This document shows, piece after piece, positions 48,472 to 56,622 of a DNA stretch of 64,000 bases. The notes beneath the pieces were generated by a model. It made no database searches. It was given only the letters and a program-made list of their open reading frames with translations, and was not told the origin of the DNA. This DNA comes from Stenotrophomonas bentonitica (GTDB lineage Bacteria > Pseudomonadota > Gammaproteobacteria > Xanthomonadales > Xanthomonadaceae): NCBI RefSeq assembly GCF_002887735.1, contig NZ_PKQP01000007.1, forward strand, positions 124,001 through 188,000. Direction: 5' to 3'. The translations under genes and the position numbers were made by a program. Positions within the stretch are counted from its first letter, which is position 1. Each line of letters begins with the position of its first letter.

Positions 48472-49275
48472 ATGGAACACTCCCCGCATGCCGTGCCCAC
48501 TCCCTGCATCGGAATCTGCGCGCTGGATCGCGCCGGTGTCTGCACGGGCTGCCTGCGCACCGTGGATGAAATCACCCGCTGGCGAACCATGAGCCGACCC
48601 GAACAGCAACACGTCATGCAGCACACGCTGCCCCTGCGCGAACAACTGCGGCAATCGCTGCAAGGCTCGCTGGCCGAACACGAACGCCTGATGCGCGCGC
48701 TGCATCCGCTGGACCGGCCGCCGCCCGGCGATGGCTGGAACCGCAGCGAGCTGGTCGATCTTCTTCCACCCGGCCCGCCGGTTGAAGCGGCCGTGCTGGC
48801 CGGCATCATTCCGCGCGAAGGCGGTGCCCAGGTGCTGCTGACCCGGCGTACCGATACGTTGCGTCATCACGGTGGCCAGGTCGGTTTCCCGGGGGGGCGC
48901 ATGGAACCGGACGACCGCGATGCGGTGGCCGCCGCGATCCGCGAGAGCGATGAGGAAATCGCCCTCAAGCAGGATCAGGTGCAGGTACTGGGATACCTGG
49001 ATCCGTTCGTGACGATTACCGGTTATCGGGTCATGCCGGTCGTGGCCGTGATCGATCCCGCATTCGTGGCCGTGCCCGAACCGGGCGAGGTCGCCGAAGT
49101 CTTCGAAGTTCCGCTCGCGTACCTGATGGATCCGGCCAACCTGCACCACGTGGAGATCGATCACCGCGGGCGCATCCGCCACGTGCTCGAGTATGGCTGG
49201 CCGGGGCAACGGATCTGGGGCGCGACCGCCGCCATTCTCTACAACCTGCGTCGCCGCCTGGAGCAGACCGCATGA
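48472..49275 (+). CDS. DUF1289-Nudix fusion, CoA pyrophosphatase-like
   Basis: 267 residues. Residues 1-50 are a DUF1289 domain with its Cys pattern (TPCIGICALDRAGVCTGCLRT and then WRTMS). From about residue 95 it is a Nudix hydrolase of the CoA pyrophosphatase (NudL/YeaB) group: LLTRRTDTLRHHGGQVGFPGGRMEPDD followed by AAIRESDEEIAL, the Nudix box with Ala for the final Gly. It would cleave CoA or related dinucleotides; the Cys domain may bind a metal. A GTG three codons earlier is an alternative start. Its stop overlaps the next ATG. Confidence 0.88.
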   Translation: MEHSPHAVPTPCIGICALDRAGVCTGCLRTVDEITRWRTMSRPEQQHVMQHTLPLREQLRQSLQGSLAEHERLMRALHPLDRPPPGDGWNRSELVDLLPPGPPVEAAVLAGIIPREGGAQVLLTRRTDTLRHHGGQVGFPGGRMEPDDRDAVAAAIRESDEEIALKQDQVQVLGYLDPFVTITGYRVMPVVAVIDPAFVAVPEPGEVAEVFEVPLAYLMDPANLHHVEIDHRGRIRHVLEYGWPGQRIWGATAAILYNLRRRLEQTA

Positions 49276-50162
49276 CCACGCCGCTGATCGATGTCACCGC
49301 CCTCGCACAGGCCCTGGAGGAGGGCGCCATGCGCCTGATGGATGCACGCGCGACGGCCAGTGCCGCAGCGCCGCTGCGCGTGGTGGATGCCCGTTTCTCG
49401 TTGGCCGACCCGCAGTCCGGTGCGCAGCTGTACGCACAGGGCCATCTGCCCGGCGCGCTGTACGCCGATCTCAACCGGGATCTGTCCGATCTGGGCCGCA
49501 CCGGCCATGGTCGTCACCCGCTGCCGGACAGCGAGGCGTTCGCCGCACGCCTGGGCGAGTGGGGCATCGGGCCCGATACCCGGGTGGTGGTCTATGACGC
49601 CGGCGATGGCAGCATGGCCGCCGCGCGCCTGTGGTGGCTGTTGCGGTTGATCGGGCATGCGCATGTGCGCGTCCTGGATGGCGGCTTCGCGGCCTGGCAG
49701 GCGGCCGGCCTGCCGGTTACTAGCGAGCTGCCGCAAGTGACCGCGCTGCCGCCTTACCCCGGTCACTTCGACCGCAGCCAGATCGCCTCGGTCGAGCAGG
49801 TGCAGGCGCGTCTCAAGCATGCTCCGGGCTGGCTGATCGATGCGCGGGCCGGCGAGCGTTTCCGGGGCGAAGTGGAGCCGTTGGACCCGGTCGCCGGCCA
49901 TGTGCCAGGCGCGGTGAATCGTCCGTTTGCGTTGAACGTGCAGGACGGGCGGTTGCGCCCTGCGGACGATCTGCGCGCGGCGCTGCAGCCGCTGCTCGGC
50001 ACGCATGCACCGGAGGAGGTGGTCCTGATGTGCGGCTCCGGCGTGACCGCCTGCCATCTGCTGCTGGCAATGGAAGCGGCCGGTCTGGAAGGCGCGCGGA
50101 TCTATGCCGATTCGTGGAGCGGCTGGGTCAGCGATCCGTCGCGCCCGGTGGCCACCGGCTGA
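49272..50162 (+). CDS. 3-mercaptopyruvate or thiosulfate sulfurtransferase
   Basis: 296 residues, two rhodanese domains. The first has VVDARFSLADPQSG and HLPGALYADLNRDLSDLG; the second holds the active-site loop MCGSGVTACHLLLAM. CGSGVTA is typical of mercaptopyruvate sulfurtransferases (CG[S/T]GVTA), which move sulfane sulfur to cyanide or thiols. An insertion of Ala-rich sequence lies near residue 20. It overlaps the Nudix gene by four bases, so they share a transcript. Confidence 0.92.
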   Translation: MTTPLIDVTALAQALEEGAMRLMDARATASAAAPLRVVDARFSLADPQSGAQLYAQGHLPGALYADLNRDLSDLGRTGHGRHPLPDSEAFAARLGEWGIGPDTRVVVYDAGDGSMAAARLWWLLRLIGHAHVRVLDGGFAAWQAAGLPVTSELPQVTALPPYPGHFDRSQIASVEQVQARLKHAPGWLIDARAGERFRGEVEPLDPVAGHVPGAVNRPFALNVQDGRLRPADDLRAALQPLLGTHAPEEVVLMCGSGVTACHLLLAMEAAGLEGARIYADSWSGWVSDPSRPVATG

Positions 50163-50178
50163 TCATCGGCACACCTGC

Positions 50179-50748
50179 TCACCCACGCAGTTCCTGCAAC
50201 GGCACCGCCGCGAGCACGCGCGGCCACGGGAACAACGGGCCCGGGTCGCGCTTGCGCGGCACGCGCCGCTCCGGATCGTCACTGGCCACTTCTTCACGTG
50301 TATCGAGCCACTCGTGGCCGGCGATATGCGCCAGCGCCGGCAGCGCGCCGCACAGGTGCTGCAGCAGATCGATCAGCGCCGCGATCTGCGCATCCGGGTA
50401 GGGCTCGTCCATCGCCTGGTGGCGGGAATCCCACCAGTGCGGGTAACGCCCGGTGTTGACCAGTTCGATGCCGATCGAGCGCGGATTGAAACCTGTGACC
50501 TGATGCGCGATGCGGTCCAATGACACGTACTGGACAATGCGCCCGTCGCGGTCGATGTAGTAGTGCCCGCTGTTGCCCGTGCCGCTCTCATACAGCACGC
50601 GCTCGCCGTACTCGCGCGCCATCGCCAGGTCCGGCAGTTCGGTGCAGTGGATGACCACCAGATCGATGTCGTCGTGGGTGCGGGGCAGCAGCCTTTCCTG
50701 GTAGGGCAGGGGCTGTGCATCGATGGCGGGCGGGGCGCGGTCGGGCAT
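50179..50748 (-). CDS. AmpD-like N-acetylmuramoyl-L-alanine amidase
   Basis: 189 residues, Amidase_2 fold. Zinc ligands and core: DLVVIHCTELP, SGHYYIDRDGRIVQYVSLDRIAHQVTGFNPRSIGIELVNTG and, near the end, HEWLDTREE with RKRDPGPLFPW. The fold and the final RKRDPGP motif are those of AmpD, which cuts 1,6-anhydro-muropeptides in the cytoplasm and restrains AmpR-induced beta-lactamase. There is no signal peptide, which favours a cytoplasmic AmpD-type role over periplasmic AmiD. It is divergent from the hydrolase gene. Confidence 0.88.
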   Translation of the reverse strand: MPDRAPPAIDAQPLPYQERLLPRTHDDIDLVVIHCTELPDLAMAREYGERVLYESGTGNSGHYYIDRDGRIVQYVSLDRIAHQVTGFNPRSIGIELVNTGRYPHWWDSRHQAMDEPYPDAQIAALIDLLQHLCGALPALAHIAGHEWLDTREEVASDDPERRVPRKRDPGPLFPWPRVLAAVPLQELRG

Positions 50749-50770
50749 GCGGCGATGCTAGCATTCGGGC

Positions 50771-50809
50771 ATGAACGCTCCTATCGATTCCCGCCCGGTG
50801 TGTGCATGA
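50771..50809 (+). CDS. possible 12-residue upstream ORF of the hydrolase gene
   Basis: ATG at 50771 opens [12 protein letters not shown], whose TGA overlaps the start of the next gene (GCATGAGC). The arrangement would couple translation of the hydrolase to this reading frame, but no SD sequence is seen before either start, so coding is uncertain. Confidence 0.3.
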   Translation: MNAPIDSRPVCA

Positions 50810-51333
50810 GCCGCGGCCACTGCATTCTCTCCCATGGCTTTGAAAGCGGCCCGGACGCCATCAAGGTGACCGCCCTGGCCGAGGTGGCCGAGCGCCTGGG
50901 CTGGACCCACGAGCGCCCGGACTACACCGACCTGGACGCCCAGCGCGAGGTCAGCAGCCTCGGCGATGTGCGTGCCCGCCTGCAGCGCCTGGTCACCCTG
51001 GCCACCGCCCGTGCCGCGCAGGGCCCGGTGGTCCTGGCCGGTTCCAGCCTGGGGTCGTACATCTCGGCCATCGCCTCGCTGCAGGTGCCGGTCCGCGGGC
51101 TGTTCCTGATGGTGCCGCCGACCCGCATGGGGCCGATGCCGGCGCTGGATGCGGCGCGGGTGCCGACCAGCGTGGTGCATGCCTGGCACGACGAACTGAT
51201 CCCGCCCGCCGAGGTCATCGCCTGGGCCCAGGCCCGCTCGGCGCGCCTGCTGATGGTGGATGACGGGCACCGCCTGGCCAACCACGTGGAGGCGTCGACC
51301 CGGGCCTTCGAGGAATTGCTGACCTCGCTGTAA
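50806..51333 (+). CDS. alpha/beta hydrolase (small, RBBP9/YcfP-like)
   Basis: 175 residues, a short alpha/beta hydrolase. Landmarks are [12 protein letters not shown] (oxyanion strand-loop), the nucleophile elbow [11 protein letters not shown], the acid region [11 protein letters not shown] and the catalytic His in [10 protein letters not shown]. The substrate is unknown; relatives act on serine esters. The frame is open upstream, but an ATG overlapping an upstream stop fits the family start [11 protein letters not shown]. RlmKL follows after 109 bases. Confidence 0.86.
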   Translation: MSRGHCILSHGFESGPDAIKVTALAEVAERLGWTHERPDYTDLDAQREVSSLGDVRARLQRLVTLATARAAQGPVVLAGSSLGSYISAIASLQVPVRGLFLMVPPTRMGPMPALDAARVPTSVVHAWHDELIPPAEVIAWAQARSARLLMVDDGHRLANHVEASTRAFEELLTSL

Positions 51334-51442
51334 GCCGGGCGATCCAGCCCGCCTCACGTACAATGGCCCCCCGGGACCCCGTGCCCGGCTGCTTGCCGTG
51401 CCCGTGGGCACCCCCTCTCCGCTGACCTGCGATACCGATTCC

Positions 51443-53587
51443 GTGAAATTCTTTGTTTCCTGCGCCAAGGGCCTGGAGTATCTGCTCGCCGACGAACTGT
51501 TGGCGCTCGGCCTGGACAAGGCCACCGCCACCATTTCCGGCGTCAACGCCGAGGGCGAGCTGGCGCAGGCACAGCGCGTGGTGCTGTGGTCGCGCCTGGC
51601 CAGCCGGGTGCTGTGGCCGCTGGCCGAGTTCGAGTGCCCGGACGAGGGCTCGCTCTACCAGGGCGTGTCGGCGATGGCGTGGGAGCAGCACATCAGCCCC
51701 GAGCTGACCCTGTCGGTGGATGCGCATGTGTCCGGCACCGAGATCACCCACGCGCGCTTCGCCGCGCAGCGGGTCAAGGATGGCGTGGTCGACAGCCTGC
51801 GCGCGCAGGGTCTGGAACGTCCGTCGGTGAACGTCGAATTCCCGGATGTGCGCATCAACCTCTCGCTGCGCAAGGGCCGCGCCACGATCTCGATCGATCT
51901 GGGCGGTGGCCCGATGCATCGGCGCGGTTGGCGCATGGCGCAGAACGAGGCGCCGCTGAAGGAAAACCTGGCCGCCGCCGTGCTGCTGCGCGCCAACTGG
52001 CCGAAGATCCACAGTGAAGGCGGTGGCCTGCTGGACCCGATGTGCGGCAGCGGCACGCTGCTGATCGAAGGCGCGCTGATGGCCGCCGACGTCGCCCCGG
52101 GCCTGCAGCGACACGGCAGCATCCCGCCGAGCCGCTGGCTGGGCTTCGACCGTGAGAGCTGGAACACCCTGATGGCCGAAGCGCGTGCGCGCGAGGAAGC
52201 CGGCCGCGGTGCGCTCAAGCAGGTCATCCACGGCAGCGATATCGACCCGCATGCGATCCGCGCGGCCAAGGAAAATGCCGAGACCGCCGGTGTCTCGCAC
52301 GCGATCTGGTTCGGCGTTCGCGACGTGGCCGATGTGCAGGTGCCGCCGCAGGAAACCGGCTGCGTGGTCTGCAATCCGCCCTATGACGAGCGCCTGGCCG
52401 CCGATGCGCTGCTGTACCGCCGCCTCGGCGACGCGCTCAAGCGCGCGGTGCCGCAGTGGCGGGCCAGCCTGCTGTGCGGCAGTGCAGACCTGGCGTTTGC
52501 CACCGGCCTGCGCGCCAACAAGAAGTACCAGCTGTTCAACGGCGCCATCGAGTGCGCGCTGATCGTCTGCGACCCGATCGCCGTGCCGCAGCGTGAGAAC
52601 ACCGGCCAACCGCGCGAGCTCAGCGAAGGCGCGCAGATGGTGGCCAACCGCCTGCGCAAGAACATCAAGAAATTCAAGACGTGGCGGGCGCGCGAGAGCA
52701 TCACCTGCTACCGCGTGTACGATGCCGATCTGCCCGAATACGCCGCCGCCATCGATGTCTACGAAGAAGACGGCGGTGCCCGTCGCACCTTCCTGCATGT
52801 GCAGGAATACGCGGCCCCGGCGACCATTCCCGATGTCGATGTGCGTCGCCGCCGCAACGAGCTGCTGTCGGCTGCCCGCGAGGTGTTCCAGGTGCCGGCC
52901 GAGCAGGTCGCGCTGAAGTCGCGCGAACGGGGCAAGGGCGGCAGCAAGTACGGTCGTTTCGAGCAGCGCGGCGAATTCGTGCTGGTGCGCGAGAACGATG
53001 CGCTGCTGCGCGTGAACCTGTTCGATTACCTGGACACCGGCCTGTTCCTGGACCACCGCCCGCTGCGCTGGCACATGGCGCAGGAAGCCCAGGGCAAGCG
53101 CTTCCTCAACCTGTTCTGCTACACCGGTGTCGCCTCGGTGCAGGCCGCCGTGGCCGGCGCCGCGACCACCACCAGCGTGGATCTGTCCGGTACCTATCTG
53201 CAGTGGTGCGCCGACAACCTGGCCTTGAACGGCAAGGGCGGCAGCCAGCACCAGCTGATCCAGGCCGATGCACTGGCGTGGCTGGAGGCCGAGCGCCACC
53301 GCTTCGACGTGATCTTCTGCGATCCGCCGACTTTCTCCAACTCCGCCCGCGCCGATGACTTCGACATCCAGCGCGAACACGTGCGCCTGCTGCGCGCGGC
53401 CGTGGCCCGCCTGAGCCCGGAAGGCGTGCTGTACTTCTCCAACAACTTCCGCCGCTTCAAGCTGGACGACGAAGCGATCAAGGAATTCGCGGAGTGCAAG
53501 GAGATTTCGCCCGAGACCATCGGGGCGGACTTCGAACGCAACCCGCGCATCCACCGCGCGTGGGAACTGCGCCGCTACGGCGCCTGA
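51443..53587 (+). CDS. rlmL: bifunctional 23S rRNA methyltransferase RlmKL
   Basis: 714 residues from a GTG start ([20 protein letters not shown]); the frame is open 15 codons further up but without family similarity. The N-terminal half has THUMP and the RlmL methylase for G2445 (m2G): [19 protein letters not shown] and [11 protein letters not shown]. The C-terminal half is RlmK for m7G2069: [20 protein letters not shown] and [13 protein letters not shown]. Length is close to E. coli RlmKL (702). It modifies 23S rRNA during large-subunit assembly. Confidence 0.94.
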   Translation: MKFFVSCAKGLEYLLADELLALGLDKATATISGVNAEGELAQAQRVVLWSRLASRVLWPLAEFECPDEGSLYQGVSAMAWEQHISPELTLSVDAHVSGTEITHARFAAQRVKDGVVDSLRAQGLERPSVNVEFPDVRINLSLRKGRATISIDLGGGPMHRRGWRMAQNEAPLKENLAAAVLLRANWPKIHSEGGGLLDPMCGSGTLLIEGALMAADVAPGLQRHGSIPPSRWLGFDRESWNTLMAEARAREEAGRGALKQVIHGSDIDPHAIRAAKENAETAGVSHAIWFGVRDVADVQVPPQETGCVVCNPPYDERLAADALLYRRLGDALKRAVPQWRASLLCGSADLAFATGLRANKKYQLFNGAIECALIVCDPIAVPQRENTGQPRELSEGAQMVANRLRKNIKKFKTWRARESITCYRVYDADLPEYAAAIDVYEEDGGARRTFLHVQEYAAPATIPDVDVRRRRNELLSAAREVFQVPAEQVALKSRERGKGGSKYGRFEQRGEFVLVRENDALLRVNLFDYLDTGLFLDHRPLRWHMAQEAQGKRFLNLFCYTGVASVQAAVAGAATTTSVDLSGTYLQWCADNLALNGKGGSQHQLIQADALAWLEAERHRFDVIFCDPPTFSNSARADDFDIQREHVRLLRAAVARLSPEGVLYFSNNFRRFKLDDEAIKEFAECKEISPETIGADFERNPRIHRAWELRRYGA

Positions 53588-53590
53588 CCG

Positions 53591-54139
53591 ATGGCGGCTG
53601 GCATGGACGACAGCCCGCTCATCGCCGACGGACTGCTGCTGCGTCCGTTCCAGGATACCGACGCCGCCCCGTTTGTGGCGGCGGTGCGTGAATCGGCCGA
53701 GGGCATGCAGCGCTGGATGCCGTGGAGCTCGGCCGACTACAGCGTCGCGCAGGCGCTGCAGTGGTTCCAGGCCTGCCGCGACGGCTGGGCGGCAGGCTTG
53801 GCCTGCGAGTACGGGATATTCGAGCAGGACACGGCGGCGCTTGTCGGCGGCGCGGGACTGAACAAGATCCAGCACGATCCCCGGTTCTGCAACCTGGGCT
53901 ACTGGGTACGGCAGTCGTGCCGTGGCCAGGGCGTGGCGCCCCGCGTTGTCCGGGCACTGGCTGCCCAGGCGTTCGGGCCGCTGGGCCTGCAACGGGTGGA
54001 GATCGTGGCGGCGGTGGGCAACCTCGCCAGCGAACGGGTGGCGGAGAAGGCCGGCGCGCTTCGCGAGGGCGTGGCACGCAACCGACTGGTCATCGACGGC
54101 CGTCCCGCCGACGCGCACATGTTTTCACTGGTGCCCTGA
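53591..54139 (+). CDS. GNAT acetyltransferase, RimJ/RimL-like
   Basis: 182 residues. GNAT fold with RPFQDTDAAPFVAAVRESAEGMQRWMPW (N-terminal part as in RimJ/RimL), LGYWVRQSCRGQGVAPRVVRAL (acetyl-CoA pyrophosphate loop) and LQRVEIVAAVGNLASERVAEKAGALREGV. It may acetylate the N-terminus of a ribosomal protein or another small amine. The start overlaps rlmL closely (three bases after its stop); a second ATG five codons later is possible. Confidence 0.85.
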   Translation: MAAGMDDSPLIADGLLLRPFQDTDAAPFVAAVRESAEGMQRWMPWSSADYSVAQALQWFQACRDGWAAGLACEYGIFEQDTAALVGGAGLNKIQHDPRFCNLGYWVRQSCRGQGVAPRVVRALAAQAFGPLGLQRVEIVAAVGNLASERVAEKAGALREGVARNRLVIDGRPADAHMFSLVP

Positions 54140-54234
54140 CCGGCGATCGCGATGCGGCGACGCCCGCGAGGGTGCGGCGGGTGCGCCGCAGGGATCGATC
54201 TGAAGGTGGAGCCACGCCATGCGTGGCTGCTCCC

Positions 54235-54570
54235 TCAACGCCCGACCAGCGCCACCGCCAGCCCCACCACCGGCAACGCCCATGCCAATGGCGCGATCCA
54301 GCGCGGGCGATACGGGTACAGCCCGAACGCGATCAGCAACCCGCTGATCGTCAGCGCGCCCAGCCACAGCACCGGGCCGATCGCCCAGCCGTGATCCAGC
54401 ACGCACAATGCGAAGGCGACGGTCAGCAACGTCCAGCCCACCCAGCGCCACACCCGCATGCGCGATGCGCTGGCGCCGGCTTTGCCGTGCAGATCCAGCT
54501 GGTGTTTGTTCATGGCCAGCGACAGCGCCGTGAACGCCGAAAAGCTCAGCGTGATCGCGAGCAGCATCAT
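54235..54570 (-). CDS. DUF3325 membrane protein of the iron block
   Basis: 111 residues with three or four membrane segments (LLAITLSFSAFTALSLAM, VGWTLLTVAFALCVLDHGW, LGALTISGLLIAFGLYPYRP, LAWALPVVGLAVALVGR). DUF3325 proteins sit with PepSY-type and TonB-receptor genes in iron-uptake loci; the function is unknown. The ATG overlaps the PepSY gene's stop, so it is the last gene of the operon. After it, 54140-54234 contains no other gene. Confidence 0.8.
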   Translation of the reverse strand: MMLLAITLSFSAFTALSLAMNKHQLDLHGKAGASASRMRVWRWVGWTLLTVAFALCVLDHGWAIGPVLWLGALTISGLLIAFGLYPYRPRWIAPLAWALPVVGLAVALVGR

Positions 54571-56183
54571 GCCGTGGCCCCCGCAGCAGCGGCCTGCTGG
54601 CGACGCTTCTTCTCGGCGGCGCTCAACGGTGGCTGCCAACGCTGCATGCGATGGCCGCAGTAGGCCAGCATCGCGCCGAAGGCGAGCATGGTCAGATCGA
54701 AGCCGGCCAGCACCCAGTCACCGGTACGCAGGGTCACGCCCAGATGCGCATGCGTGGTCAAGGCGTTGACCACCGGAATCAGGGCGAACAGCGTGCCGCC
54801 CAGATACAGCTGCCAGGTCCACATCATCCGCTTGGGCCAGATGAAACCGGCCAGCAATGCGGCGGCCCAGGCGTAGAAGAACGCATTGACCTCGGCCGCG
54901 GAGCGCTCGGCCATCTGTACCGGCAGCAGGCGGTTGGCCAGGAAGTAGGTGGCGAAGGCAATCGGCAGGCCGGCCACTGCGCCGATGTTCAGCGCGTCAA
55001 CCAGGCGCAGGCCGAAGCCGGTCTTGCCGGACTTGGCATGCTTGGGGCGTTCCTTGACCGCCCACAGCACCACGCCGCTGGCGACCATCAGGCAGCCGAT
55101 CAGGCCCGAGAGGAAGAACAGGGCACGCAGGCCCCAGTCGGCGAAGCGCGCCAGGTGCAGGCCGTACATCACGCCACGGGTCTGGGTGGCACCGCCCGAG
55201 GCCGGGCTGGCCTCGAGCAACTGGCCGGTGATCGCGTTGAAGCGCAGCGACGGGGTATCCACCGACAGGCGCTTTCCATCGCGCTGGGTGATATCCACGA
55301 TCGCATTCGCCGCGCCCGGGTGGTAGAGGGTGAAGCCGGCCACATCCGCACCCTTCCATTCGGCGCGCGCGCTGTCCAGCAACTGCTGGATGGGCAGTGG
55401 CGTGGCGCGTCCTTCGGCCGGGGTCTCGATCTCGGCCAGACGCGCGAAGGCCTCGCTGAAGAACGCTTCCTCATCCTTGGGATAGGCCACGCTCACGCCC
55501 CACGGCAGGTACATGAACATCAACGTGACGATGCCGGTGTAGGTGATCATCGCGTGGTACGGCAGCGCCATCACCGCGCTGACGTTGTGGAAATCCAGCC
55601 ACGACCGCAGGCCCTTTTCCGGGCGGAAGGTGAAGAAGTCCTTGAAGATCTTCTTGTGCGTGATCACGCCGGTGATGATCGCCACCAGCATGAACATCGC
55701 ACAGAAGCCGACCAGGTAGCGGGCCCAGTAAACGGGGATGTAGTGCAGGTCGAAATGCAGGCGGTAGAAGAAGTCACCGCCGCGGGTTTCGCGCGCGGCG
55801 ATCTCTTCGCCGGTGTTCGGATCGACGGTGGCATCGCCGAAGCGGCCTCCGCCGCGCCGGCGGCGCTCGCCTTCCACCGGCGGCTTGACCATCGATTCGG
55901 GGTTGCGCCAGAACATGCGCATCGCCGGGTTGCGCGGGTCGGGCAGGGTGACATTCCAGCTCTCGGCCTGCGGCGCCTTGTGCTGCAGGAAGGTGAGAGC
56001 ACGCTCGGCGGCCACATCGGCACTCACGCTGCTGCGCGGCAGCTCCGGGCGCATCCAGCGGCTGATTTCCTCGCGGTAATAGCTGGCCGTGCCGGCCATG
56101 AAAATCAGCAGCAGCAGCCAGCCGACCAGCAGGCCGGTCCAGGTGTGCAGCCAGGCCATCGACTGGCGGAATCCGTTCTTCAT
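54567..56183 (-). CDS. PepSY-domain inner-membrane protein, iron-related
   Basis: 538 residues. The first segment (SMAWLHTWTGLLVGWLLLLIFM) and three further pairs of helices frame PepSY-type periplasmic domains; HFDLHYIPVYWARYLVGF and WLDFHNVSAVMALPYH carry His residues typical of PepSY_TM proteins that may bind haem or act as ferric-siderophore reductases. Related genes follow siderophore receptors in many Xanthomonadaceae. It overlaps DUF3649 and DUF3325 genes by four bases each. The frame is open upstream but the ATG giving MKNGFRQSMAWLH marks the family start. Confidence 0.85.
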   Translation of the reverse strand: MKNGFRQSMAWLHTWTGLLVGWLLLLIFMAGTASYYREEISRWMRPELPRSSVSADVAAERALTFLQHKAPQAESWNVTLPDPRNPAMRMFWRNPESMVKPPVEGERRRRGGGRFGDATVDPNTGEEIAARETRGGDFFYRLHFDLHYIPVYWARYLVGFCAMFMLVAIITGVITHKKIFKDFFTFRPEKGLRSWLDFHNVSAVMALPYHAMITYTGIVTLMFMYLPWGVSVAYPKDEEAFFSEAFARLAEIETPAEGRATPLPIQQLLDSARAEWKGADVAGFTLYHPGAANAIVDITQRDGKRLSVDTPSLRFNAITGQLLEASPASGGATQTRGVMYGLHLARFADWGLRALFFLSGLIGCLMVASGVVLWAVKERPKHAKSGKTGFGLRLVDALNIGAVAGLPIAFATYFLANRLLPVQMAERSAAEVNAFFYAWAAALLAGFIWPKRMMWTWQLYLGGTLFALIPVVNALTTHAHLGVTLRTGDWVLAGFDLTMLAFGAMLAYCGHRMQRWQPPLSAAEKKRRQQAAAAGATA

Positions 56184-56539
56184 GCGGCCCCCTGCAGCAG
56201 GCGGGTGCCGAGCCAGAACAGCGCCGTCGGGATCAGGATGCCGACCCACGCGCGCAGCGCGGTACGGGTAGCGAACGCCCACAGTGCCGCGCAGGCGCAC
56301 AGCACGATCGCCACCAGCATGCCGGTCAGCACCGCTTGCCCGCGCGCGATCGGCAGCGCGACCGCAAAGAACATCGAGCAGGTCGCGGCCAGCGCGTAGC
56401 CGCCGAAGATCGCGGCGAGCGAACGTGACAGGACACCCAGCCAGGGGCGGGCGAAGAAGGAACCAAGACGGTTGAACCTGGCGCTGGCGTGCGGCGTGCT
56501 GTCCACGGAAACCTGCTGATCGATCGGGGAAACGGGCAT
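56180..56539 (-). CDS. DUF3649 membrane protein of the iron block
   Basis: 119 residues with three membrane segments (SLAAIFGGYALAATCSMFF, AVLTGMLVAIVLCACAALWAF, WVGILIPTALFWLGTRLL). DUF3649 is a companion of PepSY-type proteins in iron uptake; role unknown. Two starts are possible: ATG 56575 and ATG 56539. The latter lies inside a perfect hairpin. It is co-transcribed with the receptor upstream and the PepSY gene downstream (four-base overlap). Confidence 0.78.
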   Translation of the reverse strand: MPVSPIDQQVSVDSTPHASARFNRLGSFFARPWLGVLSRSLAAIFGGYALAATCSMFFAVALPIARGQAVLTGMLVAIVLCACAALWAFATRTALRAWVGILIPTALFWLGTRLLQGAA

Positions 56540-56560
56540 CACCGGCCGCAGCCGGTGATG
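56537..56560. other. hairpin over the DUF3649 start region
   Basis: CATCACCGGC and GCCGGTGATG form ten-base perfect arms with a four-base loop. On the minus strand the second arm contains the ATG at 56539. It could reduce translation or end part of the receptor transcript, giving more receptor than inner-membrane protein. No T-run follows. Confidence 0.45.
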
Positions 56561-56622
56561 AAGGATAGTGGCCATCCGTGGCCGTGTTCACTGCGCGTCG
56601 CAGTGGTCCCTTGGAGCTGGTG

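Noticed and set aside
54140..54234. Possible small gene between the GNAT and DUF3325 genes
   Set aside because: Open frames here have no start with a ribosome site and no recognisable composition; the stretch reads as a convergent intergenic region.
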